Shown: positions 44,126 through 53,253, numbered from the stretch's first letter. The stretch: DNA of 64,000 nt from Desulfosporosinus nitroreducens (GCF_023897015.1 NZ_JAMHFY010000020.1:1-64000), one strand, 5' to 3'. Notes: a model not told the origin generated them from the letters alone. Made by a program: numbers and translations.

Positions 44126-44250
44126 TATTTTCCTGATAACCCATTTAAGGTCAAAGCATGTTTCGGCTTGACCTAAAGGACATCTGCTTTTATGATTTAA
44201 TCGTGCATAAGTCAACATCTTTGGACATTTTGAAGGGGATAGACTAATAT

Positions 44251-44336
44251 GTAGGGTAGTAAATATTTTAAAAATAGCTTTAGAGAAACGGATATTATTG
44301 CAAGAATCGGTGGCGATGATTTTTTAGCAATTTTAT
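44251..44336 (+). pseudogene. GGDEF-domain remnant
   Basis: An open stretch reads SKYFKNSFRETDIIARIGGD, then DFLAILW. It matches the active-site hairpin of diguanylate cyclases, including an RETD inhibitory-site motif and GGDDF in place of GGDEF. About 25 codons survive with no start. The EamA gene begins right after it, so a deletion joined the two. Confidence 0.6.
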
Positions 44337-44352
44337 GGAGAGAGATGAGTTT

Positions 44353-45276
44353 ATGGCAAAAAGAGAAGAGACTACAGTAATTCTGGCATACATAGCGGTT
44401 TGCATCCTATGGGGGTCAACGTTTCTGGCGATTAGAATTGGAGTAAGTGACTTTCCACCAGCGTTATTCGCAGGTATAAGGTTCTTGATTGCAGGGTCTT
44501 TGGTGTTATTCTATGCTTATTATAAAGGGCACAAGTTTCCTGGAGATTTTACAGACGTACGGAGACAGGCAATTGTTGGTTTATTTCTGCTGGGTGGCAA
44601 CGGGCTTGTCGTTTGGGCGGAACAATGGGTTTATTCAGGAGTCGCAGCACTTCTTTTTGCGGTTGTCCCAATGTTCAATGCGATTCTAGAACGATTCCTG
44701 CCCAATGGCCCAAGGATTGGTTTGAAGGGGTGGCTCGGTTTACTCTTAGGGTTTTTCGGGGTTGGTCTTTTGGTCTTGACGAGTTCTGATACGAAAATAA
44801 TTGATGTTTCAGGCGGAATAATACTATTGCTGGGAGCTTTTTCATGGTCAGTAGGCTCTGTTTATTCGAAGACCTTTAAAGCATCAGGAACCATGATTGC
44901 CAATATTGGTTTACAAATGTTCGCTGGCGGGATTGGTTTGACCATTGCAGGGCTCTTTATGGGAGAGGCAAATAATATCCATCTAACCAGCAAAGGTCTT
45001 GGAGCACTGGCCTATTTGATCGTGTTCGGTTCTCTCCTTGGTTACAGTTCCTATATCTATATCTTACAAAAATGGCCGGCCTCAAAAGCCGGTACTTATG
45101 CTTACGTGAATCCAGTTGTCGGAGTTATCTTAGGCGCTGCGATTCTTGGCGAGCCAGTCTCACCGAAGGTGTTCATTTCAGCGGTCGTTATTTTAGGCGG
45201 GGTTGCATTAGTTCAGTTTTCGAAAACAAACAGGAATGGTGAACAGGAATCATCTTTAAGGAGTTTAGCAAAATGA
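44353..45276 (+). CDS. EamA-family DMT exporter
   Basis: 307 residues with ten predicted membrane helices in two EamA repeats (about 5-140 and 150-290). Landmarks are ILWGSTFLAIRIG at the first helix, PMFNAILERF between halves, and GEPVSPKVFISAVVILGGV near the end. Drug/metabolite transporters of this kind export amino acids or other metabolites. The substrate is unknown. ATG 44353 is preferred over ATG 44335, which starts inside the GGDEF remnant. It overlaps the next gene by 4 nt (ATGA). Confidence 0.85.
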   Translation: MAKREETTVILAYIAVCILWGSTFLAIRIGVSDFPPALFAGIRFLIAGSLVLFYAYYKGHKFPGDFTDVRRQAIVGLFLLGGNGLVVWAEQWVYSGVAALLFAVVPMFNAILERFLPNGPRIGLKGWLGLLLGFFGVGLLVLTSSDTKIIDVSGGIILLLGAFSWSVGSVYSKTFKASGTMIANIGLQMFAGGIGLTIAGLFMGEANNIHLTSKGLGALAYLIVFGSLLGYSSYIYILQKWPASKAGTYAYVNPVVGVILGAAILGEPVSPKVFISAVVILGGVALVQFSKTNRNGEQESSLRSLAK

Positions 45277-45863
45277 TAAATTCGACGGTCGATTTCTATA
45301 ACAAGAACGCCCAAGAATTTTATAAAAATACAGTAAATGTGGATATGAGCGAACACTACAGAAGATTTGAGGAATACCTGCTTCCTGAGAGCCGTATTCT
45401 AGATGCGGGCTGTGGCTCGGGCAGAGACAGTCTATATTTTCTCAGTAAAGGATACAATGTACATGCCTTTGATGCGTCGGTGGAAATGGTAAAATTGAGC
45501 TCTGAACTAACTGGATTGCCTGTCCAGCAGGCTAAATTTGAGGATGTCAAGTTCGACGTTATGTTTAATGGCATATGGGCTTCAGCATCCCTCTTGCATG
45601 TTGACAGAGGATCAATCATAGACACACTACAAAAGCTAGCCGCTACGCTTAGCGAGGATGGTGTGCTTTTTATGTCCTTTAAATATGGTGACAAAGTTTA
45701 TGAGAAGGACGACAGAGTATTTAATTGCTATGATGAGAGCTCCTTCAGTAAATTGTTTTCTGCCATTCCAATGCTGACAATTTTTGAATTATATAAAACA
45801 GCTGATGTAAGAGAAGAAAGAATCAATGAATATTGGCTTAGTGCTATTGTTAAGAAAGGTTAA
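45273..45863 (+). CDS. Class I SAM-dependent methyltransferase
   Basis: 196 residues. Motif I ILDAGCGSGRDSLYFLSKG (about 40-58) and the acidic ribose-binding residue in HAFDASVEM (about 65) are clear; the rest is a TehB/UbiE-like Rossmann fold (FNGIWASASLLHVDR, LFMSFKYGD). The methyl acceptor is unknown. The 4-nt overlap with the EamA exporter implies the pair acts together, possibly on one small molecule. Confidence 0.85.
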   Translation: MINSTVDFYNKNAQEFYKNTVNVDMSEHYRRFEEYLLPESRILDAGCGSGRDSLYFLSKGYNVHAFDASVEMVKLSSELTGLPVQQAKFEDVKFDVMFNGIWASASLLHVDRGSIIDTLQKLAATLSEDGVLFMSFKYGDKVYEKDDRVFNCYDESSFSKLFSAIPMLTIFELYKTADVREERINEYWLSAIVKKG

Positions 45864-45889
45864 GTACTAAAGGCACGAGTACGGCATGA

Positions 45890-45935
45890 GGGACGGTTCT
45901 TAGTTCCATTAATGGAATTGAGAACCGTCCCTTTG
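45890..45935 (+). terminator. Compound hairpin terminator
   Basis: GGGACGGTTCTTA (45890-45902) pairs with TGAGAACCGTCCC (45919-45931, one mismatch). An inner TTCCATTAATGGAA palindrome lies in the loop. TTTG follows. A degenerate relative may lie near 50716-50755. Confidence 0.6.
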
Positions 45936-45998
45936 TTCCTTATGTGTTCCGTGCATGAAAGGAATCGTCTTAGCGTGGGAGGATTTGACGCGCGGTTG

Positions 45999-46508
45999 CT
46001 AATCAATGGCGTACAATTCTATGATCTTAAGAATGACTTCAACTGACTTCTCCATAGCGAAGGTCGGAATAAATTCATACCGTCCATGGAAATTATGACC
46101 GCCCGTAAATAGGTTCGGGGTTGGGAGTCCCATAAAGGAGAGGCGGGCTCCGTCTGTGCCCCCACGAATCGGACGAATTTGTGGAGGTACCCCGACCGCT
46201 TCCATGGCTGTTCGCGCCTTATCGACAATGTGTATAACCGGTTCTATTTTTTCCTTCATGTTTTGGTATTGATCAGTAATTTCAATCTCAAATGTACCAG
46301 CACCATACTCTTTGTTGAGCTCCTCGACGAATAAGTGCATCTTCTTCTTGCGTTTCTCAAAAGAAGCTTGATCAAAGTCTCGGATAATATAATTAAGGGT
46401 CGTTAGCTCAACATCCCCAAGGATATCGTTTAAATGGTAGAAACCTTCATATCCTTCAGTATTTGCCGGTGTTTCAAGAAGCGGAAGAAGAGAGATATAG
46501 CTCCTCAT
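45999..46508 (-). pseudogene. pepT: Peptidase T C-terminal fragment
   Basis: About 160 residues match the last 40% of tripeptidase PepT. The segment [16 protein letters not shown] opens the dimerisation-domain part. [13 protein letters not shown] and [14 protein letters not shown] carry C-terminal metal-site residues including the terminal His. The first 240 or so residues with the other zinc ligands are missing, so it cannot be an active aminopeptidase. The 5' end runs into a small zinc-ribbon gene fragment, which marks a deletion junction near 46500. Confidence 0.8.
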
Positions 46509-46641
46509 TAGACTTTAAAATTTGAAATGAAACCTTAAGATCAACGCACATAGTCCAGAGAGGATACCATGCTGGGTTCACGGTTCTGCCAAGGCCACTG
46601 CACTTTGGACATTTTTTGTTAAGAATATCAAGGTCAATCAT
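46474..46641 (-). pseudogene. Truncated zinc-ribbon-like small gene
   Basis: 55 codons starting at ATG 46641 with GAGGGGGG upstream. The first 45 residues (KCPKCSGLGRT and further Cys/Trp) look like a genuine small CxxC protein. After [10 protein letters not shown] the frame enters the peptidase T remnant and stops. The native C-terminus is therefore probably lost. Confidence 0.45.
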
Positions 46642-47108
46642 TAGTAAACCCCCCTCTATCAACATCTTTAATAGCATCATATTCAAAACTAATATAAAAA
46701 GAAATGATTTTGTTATTGTATTATTTAATTAGCGTTAAGGGCAGCAAGTCCTTTGCGGTGGGGGGCGTTTTGAACATCACATCTAAAAGTGCCTATTGGA
46801 GTAAAAATTTTAACACGTTTTAATAGTAACAATACGAGATATGAACTATATAATAAGATATGAACGTTGCAACTATCGTACTTTACATACCCGATAGAGC
46901 GCGAAACCCTTACTTTCAAAAATACTTGGAGTTATATGCAGGCTTGCCAATGGTCTGGATACAGATATAATGCGCCTATAAAATAACAATTATATTACAA
47001 ACTGTGACAAACATTTTGCTTTATTTGTAATCCATCTTAGGTTACAATAATGTAGTAACACTCTATATAGAAAATTCAGAAAATTTAGATATCGAAAGGG
47101 GTAATAGT
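46642..47108. other. Intergenic region before small ORF
   Basis: AT-rich. ATTACAAA (46994-47001) and TTTGTAAT (47024-47031) form an 8-bp inverted repeat. A GTTAC…GTAAC pair occurs near 47041-47059. These could be regulatory sites for the small ORF at 47109. No gene was supported. Confidence 0.35.
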
Positions 47109-47216
47109 ATGACTGCACAGGAAAAGTGTATAATTGAAACTATACTTGCCGATGTTGGGTTGGAACCTTTATACGTCGGGGAGAAAGATGATGAATCGCA
47201 AAAAAAACAGAGATGA
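47109..47216 (+). CDS. Small ORF, 35 residues
   Basis: Encodes MTAQEKCIIETILADVGLEP, then LYVGEKDDESQKKQR. AAAGGGG lies 8 nt before the ATG and an intrinsic terminator starts at the stop codon, so it forms a complete transcription unit. The family is not recognised. It could be a real small protein or the truncated start of a larger gene. Confidence 0.5.
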   Translation: MTAQEKCIIETILADVGLEPLYVGEKDDESQKKQR

Positions 47217-47247
47217 AACAGGACAGCTTTGGCTGTCCTGTTTTTTT
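47217..47247 (+). terminator. Intrinsic terminator
   Basis: AACAGGACAG (47217-47226) pairs with CTGTCCTGTT (47233-47242) and is followed by Ts to 47247. It starts directly after the small ORF stop. Confidence 0.9.
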
Positions 47248-47310
47248 GACCACTTATTCAATTACCTTCCCAAGGCTAGATTTATAGAGTTAGGGAGGAC
47301 ATCACATTTC

Positions 47311-48309
47311 ATGAGTTTAATTGAAGTTAAACATCTCTCGAAGGAATTTCAAATTGCTAAACGCCAAGAGGGAATAAGAGGAGCTCTACGGAGTCTGTTT
47401 CACAGAGAATACACGACTAAACTGGCTGTTCAGGATATTTCCTTTGCAGTGAGCAAAGGGGAGATTGTCGGGTACATCGGTCCAAACGGAGCTGGCAAGT
47501 CCACAACCATTAAGATGCTGACAGGGATTCTCGTGCCGACTTCCGGCGATATCCGAGTCAATGGATTAATACCCTTTAAAGAACGTCAAAAAAACGCGCG
47601 GCAAATCGGGGTGGTCTTTGGGCAGAGAACGCAACTTTGGTGGGATTTACCGACTATTGAATCCTTTGAACTCTTACGGCAGGTATTTCAAATTCCTAAT
47701 GAGCAGTACCGGAAAAATATGGCCCGGTTTTCGGACATCTTAGGCCTGGAGGAGTTTCTTCAAACACCTGTCCGACAATTGTCACTGGGTCAAAGAATGC
47801 GGGCAGACATTGCCGCTTCCTTACTCCATGATCCAGCGATCCTATTTCTCGATGAGCCGACGATTGGCTTAGATGTGGTGGACAAGGAACGAATGCGGAG
47901 TTTTATCCGGGAAATTAACCAGGAGAGAGGGGTTACTGTCATTCTCACGACCCATGACATGTTGGATATCGAAAAGCTTTGTCAGCGAATGATCTTAATT
48001 GACCATGGCCAAGTAATGTATGATGGAGAATTAGCAAAGATCAAAGAGAGGTTTGGTAAGGAGCGCGTTTTGATCATTGATCTAGAAGAGGAGACAAACG
48101 GTTTTTCTATTAATGGGGCAGAAGTGATTAAACAAGAAGGAAAGCGTAAATGGTTGCAGTTTAACCGTGACGTGATGAGTGCATCCCAATTAATTAGCCA
48201 GATCTCAGAGCACTGCGAAATCAAAGATTTATCCATCCAAGACCCAGAGATCGAGGTTATGATTCGAAATATTTATGAAAGTGGACTCAATGAAGTTGCT
48301 TTAATGTAA
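47311..48309 (+). CDS. ABC-2-type transporter ATP-binding protein
   Basis: 332 residues. Walker A GPNGAGKST (about 60-68), Q-loop FGQRTQLWWDLP, signature LSLGQRMRADIA and Walker B ILFLDEPTIGLD are intact. The C-terminal 80 residues are the extra domain of DrrA/NatA-like ATPases. The WWDLP motif and REGIRGALRSLFHR start mark the YbhF/viologen-type exporter subgroup, which normally sits beside two ABC-2 permeases. Here no permease follows. ATG 47311 has GGGAGG about 11 nt upstream; the longer frame runs through the previous terminator. Confidence 0.88.
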   Translation: MSLIEVKHLSKEFQIAKRQEGIRGALRSLFHREYTTKLAVQDISFAVSKGEIVGYIGPNGAGKSTTIKMLTGILVPTSGDIRVNGLIPFKERQKNARQIGVVFGQRTQLWWDLPTIESFELLRQVFQIPNEQYRKNMARFSDILGLEEFLQTPVRQLSLGQRMRADIAASLLHDPAILFLDEPTIGLDVVDKERMRSFIREINQERGVTVILTTHDMLDIEKLCQRMILIDHGQVMYDGELAKIKERFGKERVLIIDLEEETNGFSINGAEVIKQEGKRKWLQFNRDVMSASQLISQISEHCEIKDLSIQDPEIEVMIRNIYESGLNEVALM

Positions 48310-48338
48310 GGGCTAAAATGTTGGCTGAATTTAGCCGC

Positions 48339-49292
48339 TTAAAGCATCTTATTATCAGTAAGAAATTGCTTGACTTTAGCTGTATATTCTTCCTTATTTG
48401 TAAGATAAGACATAGCATGTTCTGCACCAGGCGATATATAGATCCCCTTGGGTCCTTTGTTTCTTAAGTATAGTTCTAATGACATGAAAGCTGGTATAAA
48501 GGTATCATTACTGCCATGGATAAACATTATGGGGGTTTTTATATCAGCAATTACAGTGATTGGCGATACCGCATTTAGTGAAAAATTCGACTTCTTCAGT
48601 GCAACAATATTTGCATAAAACAATATAAATGCTCCGGCAGGTTGAAAAGTTGGTCTTAAATCACCTGCTAGTTTGATATTCAGTAATTCCCTTAAATCTG
48701 AATATGGGCAATCTGCTACATAAAAATTAACATCCTTATTTTGCTGATCCAATTCTGCTTGGAGCAGAGCAGTAATTGCCCCCAAAGATTCTCCATGTAC
48801 TCCTATAACAGCATTTGGATTAACCCATTTAACCCATTTTACTATGTTATCAAGGTCTGTCTTTTCAAAATAGCCAAGAGTTATGTCTTTCCCTCCACTG
48901 CTGCCATGTTTTCTTGAATCATAGGCCAATACATTAAAGCCCATATCAAGATACATATCTGAAAATTTCATAGATTGCCATCTGTCACCAGCTATGCCGT
49001 GAACTAGAATTACGGTATTGTTAGTAGGAGTGGGATTAAATATATATGTGCCTGAAAGCTGATAACCAAAACTTGATTTTATCGACACACTATAGGATTC
49101 CAGTCGTGTAAATCTCTCATAATTGAAGCTGGGTTTATAATACTCAAGCCCTGTTGTTGCGGGATCTATAGTTAGCTTGCTAACATTCTGATAATATATA
49201 TTTCCTATGTATAAGCCAAATATATTTGTGCTAATTGCAAAAAGAATAAAAATCACAATTAGTATTTTAGGCATTTTCCCCATTTTTCTCAT
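48339..49292 (-). CDS. Membrane-anchored alpha/beta hydrolase
   Basis: 317 residues. An N-terminal hydrophobic helix (about 8-30) anchors or exports it. The alpha/beta hydrolase core has an oxyanion HGIAGDRW, the nucleophile Ser in GVHGESLG (near 170), an acid in HGSNDTFIP and His in GAEHAMSY. The family resembles YqkD/BAAT-like serine hydrolases acting outside the membrane. The substrate is unknown. It is followed at 52 nt spacing, in the same direction, from the solute-binding lipoprotein. Confidence 0.82.
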   Translation of the reverse strand: MRKMGKMPKILIVIFILFAISTNIFGLYIGNIYYQNVSKLTIDPATTGLEYYKPSFNYERFTRLESYSVSIKSSFGYQLSGTYIFNPTPTNNTVILVHGIAGDRWQSMKFSDMYLDMGFNVLAYDSRKHGSSGGKDITLGYFEKTDLDNIVKWVKWVNPNAVIGVHGESLGAITALLQAELDQQNKDVNFYVADCPYSDLRELLNIKLAGDLRPTFQPAGAFILFYANIVALKKSNFSLNAVSPITVIADIKTPIMFIHGSNDTFIPAFMSLELYLRNKGPKGIYISPGAEHAMSYLTNKEEYTAKVKQFLTDNKML

Positions 49293-49344
49293 AGAAATCT
49301 TCTCACTGTTTCTGGTGCTTTCATTTTATACAGCTCCAATAATA

Positions 49345-50667
49345 CTATTTCAAGTTCATGTTGATATCCATTTCCTCCAAATAATCACTTACAGATAAAA
49401 GGCCTGTTATGAATGCTGTAGAAGCTTCTTCAATAGACTTTTCCTTATCAGGTGATAGATGGTATCCAAAAAGTCCTGTATTTATATTCCCTTTTTGCTT
49501 TACATTCATCATTAATTTACTAATACCCAGGTCTGAGTCTAAACTAGGTGTCCATCCCATGTTGTCCAAATTGTATATGATTGCATTATTGCCAAGCTTT
49601 TCGTACAGATACTTGTTATAGTATTTAGACATTTCTACTGCAAGTTTTACGGCTTCCGTGGGATACTTTGTTGCAGATGAAATTAATAAACCACAGTCTT
49701 TCTTAGTTCCACCAGAAACTATACATTTTGGAATTGATCCATTAGTTTGGCTTAGATGAGGATAATATAATACTGCAACTTTCCCATTCAATTGATTGCT
49801 AGCCATGTTTAATTTTTCAGAAGAAGTATAATAAATAGCTGCTTTGGAGGAATAAAAAAGATTTTCTGCTTCCTCATCGGTAATAGCTTCCGTTTTCTCC
49901 TGAAATGCACCTAATTCAATTAGTTGCTTGATCGATGTTGCAGCTCGGCTAAAAGTTTTCCCGGAAAATGCAACGTCATTGCTTATTAGTTTACTTGAAA
50001 TTTTATTATCCAAAGTACATGCGAAGCCCTCGATCATGTTATATACAGACCTCCCATCTTTGCCGCCAATGACGATGGGAATTATGCTCCTTTTTTTAAA
50101 CTGTTTAGAAGCAGTCTTAAGTTCTTCAAAACTTTCTGGAATTTTCACATTGTTTTCAGAAAAAATTTTTGTATTTATCAGCATAACGTTATAATTAACT
50201 TCATCAATAGGTATCGCATATATATGCTCAGTATCTCCAATTACCTTAGCGGTTGGAATAACCATATTCCAATAGTTTATATCATTTAGCTTTTTTCCCA
50301 AGAGTTGGATTTTCTTTGAGGAGTATAGTTCTTCAGTAAAATTTCCATCCCCAGAATAGAATATATCTGGAGGGGTATCAGAATACATCATGACTTTTAT
50401 TTTTGTATTATATGCATTTGCATTTCCCTTGACATAGGTTAAATGAATATCACAATCGGGGAATAGAGGTTTTATATCAGTTTCGAAATTTTTGAATGCT
50501 TCATTCTTTTTCTCATCGTCAAGAGGAACTACACATTCTAAAGCTACCTTTTCATTATGGTTTTTTACAGCTGGCATTGCCTCTTTATGTTCAATGCTAC
50601 AGGATATTAGGATTGGCAAAGCCATTATCGAACTTACAATATAAATTCTTTTAATTTTATTGAGCAT
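49345..50667 (-). CDS. Extracellular solute-binding lipoprotein (family 1)
   Basis: 440 residues. A lipoprotein signal ends LPILISC with the lipidated Cys near residue 23. The body is a family-1 ABC solute-binding protein (VPLDDEKKNEAFKNFE start, PDIFYSGDGN, and the PTEAVKLAVEMSKYYNKY C-lobe). Such proteins deliver sugars or oligosaccharides. No cognate permease or ATPase is adjacent, so it may use a remote transporter or sense a ligand. ATG 50667 follows GGGAG; TTG 50685 has no site. Confidence 0.8.
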   Translation of the reverse strand: MLNKIKRIYIVSSIMALPILISCSIEHKEAMPAVKNHNEKVALECVVPLDDEKKNEAFKNFETDIKPLFPDCDIHLTYVKGNANAYNTKIKVMMYSDTPPDIFYSGDGNFTEELYSSKKIQLLGKKLNDINYWNMVIPTAKVIGDTEHIYAIPIDEVNYNVMLINTKIFSENNVKIPESFEELKTASKQFKKRSIIPIVIGGKDGRSVYNMIEGFACTLDNKISSKLISNDVAFSGKTFSRAATSIKQLIELGAFQEKTEAITDEEAENLFYSSKAAIYYTSSEKLNMASNQLNGKVAVLYYPHLSQTNGSIPKCIVSGGTKKDCGLLISSATKYPTEAVKLAVEMSKYYNKYLYEKLGNNAIIYNLDNMGWTPSLDSDLGISKLMMNVKQKGNINTGLFGYHLSPDKEKSIEEASTAFITGLLSVSDYLEEMDINMNLK

Positions 50668-51041
50668 TAATAAGGCAACTCCCAACTAACCTACATTTTG
50701 GCAACTATATTAAGAGGGACGCAAATTCCTTGTCCCTTATTGCTCCTTAATGGAATCAAGTTACCCCTCGTTCGTAAAGAACAAGGGGTTAAAATATCCT
50801 ATATCTAGGATAATGCTTTTGGAGGTATGTTATTCATGATTTGCGGGCGCTTTGTGCTGATTGTGAGAATAATTGACTATAATTTTTTTAGCAGTTTCTA
50901 TAACCTTGAAGTCGACACCGCAAGGGAAGAAAATAATAGTGGTGTAGGTGTATAAAAGTAGTAGAAAAATATTTTTACTGTATATACTACAAGTATCTAT
51001 TTCCTGTTGCTAGATATTACACAGAAAGTTAAGGGAATCCT
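50668..51041. other. Intergenic region with two hairpins
   Basis: AAGGGAC-like arms near 50714-50737 and a TTACCCCTCGTTC/GAACAAGGGGTTAA stem (50761-50773 with 50779-50792) are present. The first shares GGGACG…TTAATGGAATCAAG with the hairpin at 45890, so both may be members of one degenerate repeat family. No gene is seen. Confidence 0.4.
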
Positions 51042-51866
51042 ATGAATGACTTAAAGTTTAAAGCCTTTGCAGTGACAAATGAAATCGATCTTAATAAGAT
51101 TGCTGTAGAATGCAACATCAGGAAAAAATATACATGGGAGGAGCCTCTGCTTCTTCAGGACGAAGTTCTTGGAATCATTATTGGAGAGGAACCTGAGGAA
51201 GAAGAGAAGATCCTAGTTTTTTCTTTTGGGAGTATTGTTTTTATTAATTCGACCAAACAGCATACAGAAATATTGATGCGCTATCTAAAAGGTATAAAGT
51301 CAGATATTGATATCGCACGTTATGACAGGTTTCAGGAAGACTATATACTTCATCCCGTTGAGGGCGAAGAAATTGAGTTTACAGACCGCTATGTTCAGAT
51401 TCCAAATATGGCGTTGTTTCACCCACAGCTAATTTCAATGGTGATTGCCAAATCTGTGGCGCTTGAGAGGATAGAAGAACAGCTGGGCAAAATTCTTGAT
51501 GATCTTGAAAGCAAAATTGATAATTTGGAAAAGGGCAAATTAAATATTGGAAACAAAGAACTTGCCAAGACAACTTCGAGGGTTGTCCGGCATGAATACA
51601 ATACCATTGCGTATATCATGATTCTTGATAAACCCGACATTACCTGGATTAATAGTGATGCAGCAGATTTTTACGAAAAGATGTCAGAGTTTTTCGAGCT
51701 AAATGACCGGTATGAGGTGATAAAAAGCAAGACTGAAATCCTAAAAAGTATCATTGACGGGTTGGCATCCATAAGCCATTCAATACGAGGATTGTTTGTT
51801 GAGTGGGTGATTGTTCTGCTGATTGTTATTGAAGTGGTGCTTATGGTGTTTGATTTAATCAGGTGA
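51042..51866 (+). CDS. RMD1/DUF155 family protein, first paralogue
   Basis: 274 residues. The DUF155 core (about 55-245) includes ILVFSFGSIVFIN, LVVEGEE-type HPVEGEEIEFTDRYVQIP, and the QLISMVIAKSVALERIE helix. A C-terminal membrane helix (about 250-272, VEWVIVLLIVIEVVLMVF) is typical of RMD1 proteins. Yeast Rmd1/Rmd8 and human RMND1 act in meiosis and mitochondrial translation; the bacterial role is unknown. The gene overlaps the second paralogue by 4 nt (GTGA). Confidence 0.8.
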   Translation: MNDLKFKAFAVTNEIDLNKIAVECNIRKKYTWEEPLLLQDEVLGIIIGEEPEEEEKILVFSFGSIVFINSTKQHTEILMRYLKGIKSDIDIARYDRFQEDYILHPVEGEEIEFTDRYVQIPNMALFHPQLISMVIAKSVALERIEEQLGKILDDLESKIDNLEKGKLNIGNKELAKTTSRVVRHEYNTIAYIMILDKPDITWINSDAADFYEKMSEFFELNDRYEVIKSKTEILKSIIDGLASISHSIRGLFVEWVIVLLIVIEVVLMVFDLIR

Positions 51867-52693
51867 AGACAGGTGTAAATATGGAAAAAGTAATCCTTAA
51901 TACTTATAAAGTTGCAACAAGACTTCCGCTTGCACAGATAGCGTTATTTATTAAATTAAGGCAGGACGTAGGGTGGAAGGAGTATATTAAATTCGACTGT
52001 GCAGATATTGAAAAGATCCTAAAATATGCTTCGGAAAATAAGGCAGTGTACTTATATAAATACGGGTGTATTACCTTTTTAAACTTCAATCAAGATGAGA
52101 TCTCTATTTTTCTTGAATATTTGAGGACGCTGTTCGTTGATTTAGATTATGAATTGATGTCTAAATTTAATGAGAACCATGAGATGGTCCTTTCAAGAGA
52201 AGCGTATGTAAACCTGTGGGAAGGCGATGAGGTAAAATTCCCTTATCAGCAGGACGTGGATGATATAGCTGCGACGGTTTTAGCAAAATCCACCGAACTT
52301 TACAAGATTGAAACCGAGCTTTCAGAGGTTTTAGATGAGGCGGGTACTTTCATAATGCAACTAAATAAGGGGCATCTAAGCGCAAATAGCAAAAAGGTAG
52401 CTTCAACTCTTGCCAAAAGCATCCGGTTTAAATACAGAAGCATTGAAAGTGTAAGGCTTCTTGACAGACCCTCAGAGTTTAAAAAAACCATTGAATCACG
52501 ACAAATATTTGATAAACTGAGCGAGTATTTTGAGCTCAATGAAAGATATGCAGCTTTATCAAATCAGATGGATATTCTAGACTCAATAACGGGAGATTAT
52601 TTAAGCTTTGGAAGCAAACAATCTGAAAGGAGACTTCTGTTATTTGAAATATTGCTTCTTGCTAGCTTTCCGCTTTTGCACATCCTGTCTTGA
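51863..52693 (+). CDS. RMD1/DUF155 family protein, second paralogue
   Basis: Up to 276 residues with the same layout as the protein before it: AVYLYKYGCITFLNF, ANVLWEGDEVKFPYQQDVDD-like segment (here YVNLWEGDEVKFPY), a long helix and a C-terminal hydrophobic stretch (LLLFEILLLASFPLLHIL). The two share perhaps a quarter to a third of residues by eye, so they are an old duplication and probably heteromeric. GTG 51863 and ATG 51881 are both possible starts; neither has a strong ribosome binding site. Confidence 0.78.
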   Translation: MKTGVNMEKVILNTYKVATRLPLAQIALFIKLRQDVGWKEYIKFDCADIEKILKYASENKAVYLYKYGCITFLNFNQDEISIFLEYLRTLFVDLDYELMSKFNENHEMVLSREAYVNLWEGDEVKFPYQQDVDDIAATVLAKSTELYKIETELSEVLDEAGTFIMQLNKGHLSANSKKVASTLAKSIRFKYRSIESVRLLDRPSEFKKTIESRQIFDKLSEYFELNERYAALSNQMDILDSITGDYLSFGSKQSERRLLLFEILLLASFPLLHILS

Positions 52694-52968
52694 TAATTCG
52701 CTCGCATTTTTCCCTTTTCATAACTAAAAATCTAGTTGATGTCCACTATGAACTATAGCCTTCTTGAATAGATTCTTATATTTATTTAACTGAACATGTA
52801 ATCGAGCTGTTATCTTCCGCGATCCGCCTCTACAGGGACTGCCATCGCAGGAGTTGCAAATATATTCCACTACTTATATAAAGATTTGCAAGTTATAATT
52901 GGGGCTATTAAGTTAACAGAACTTCTTTTTGTCATTTGCACTACGGGCTTGCGCAAGGGGGAAATCAT

Positions 52969-53253
52969 TTGATTAGATTTTTCTGGCTAACCTGTGGACT
53001 TTTATCGTTAATGATAGGCTTTATTGGCATTTTTCTTCCTTTAATTCCAACAGTACCTTTGGTTTTGTTTTCAGCAATAGCTTTTGCGAAAAGCTCACAG
53101 TTCCTTCATGATTGGTTAGTTAATCATAAATTTTTCGGTGTTATCATTAAAGATTGGCAACACAACAGGAAGATCCCTATTAGAGCTAAGATTTTCGGTG
53201 TAATGGCAATGGTTATTTCCATTACAATTTCTATAGTTTACTTGAGTAGATGA
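52969..53253 (+). CDS. DUF454 (YbaN-like) membrane protein
   Basis: 94 residues with three to four membrane segments and the YbaN signature: GFIGIFLPLIPTVPLVLFSAIAFAKSS, then FHDWL-like LHDWLVNHKFFG and IKDWQHNRKIPIRAK. Function unknown; it lies in the inner membrane. TTG 52969 has AAGGGGGA 8 nt upstream. A TTG at 52936 would add 11 residues without a site. Confidence 0.85.
   Translation: MIRFFWLTCGLLSLMIGFIGIFLPLIPTVPLVLFSAIAFAKSSQFLHDWLVNHKFFGVIIKDWQHNRKIPIRAKIFGVMAMVISITISIVYLSR

Noticed and set aside
46725-46919. 64-codon minus-strand frame with a basic C-terminus
   Set aside because: No ribosome binding site and no recognisable family; base composition is like the intergenic surroundings.
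50716-50726. GGGACGCAAA resembling part of a cyclic di-GMP (GEMM) riboswitch
   Set aside because: The rest of the GEMM consensus is missing.
52800-52968. Possible membrane-protein remnant (short open frame with ANIFHYLYKD) before the DUF454 gene
   Set aside because: The similarity is too short to name a family and the frame has no start.
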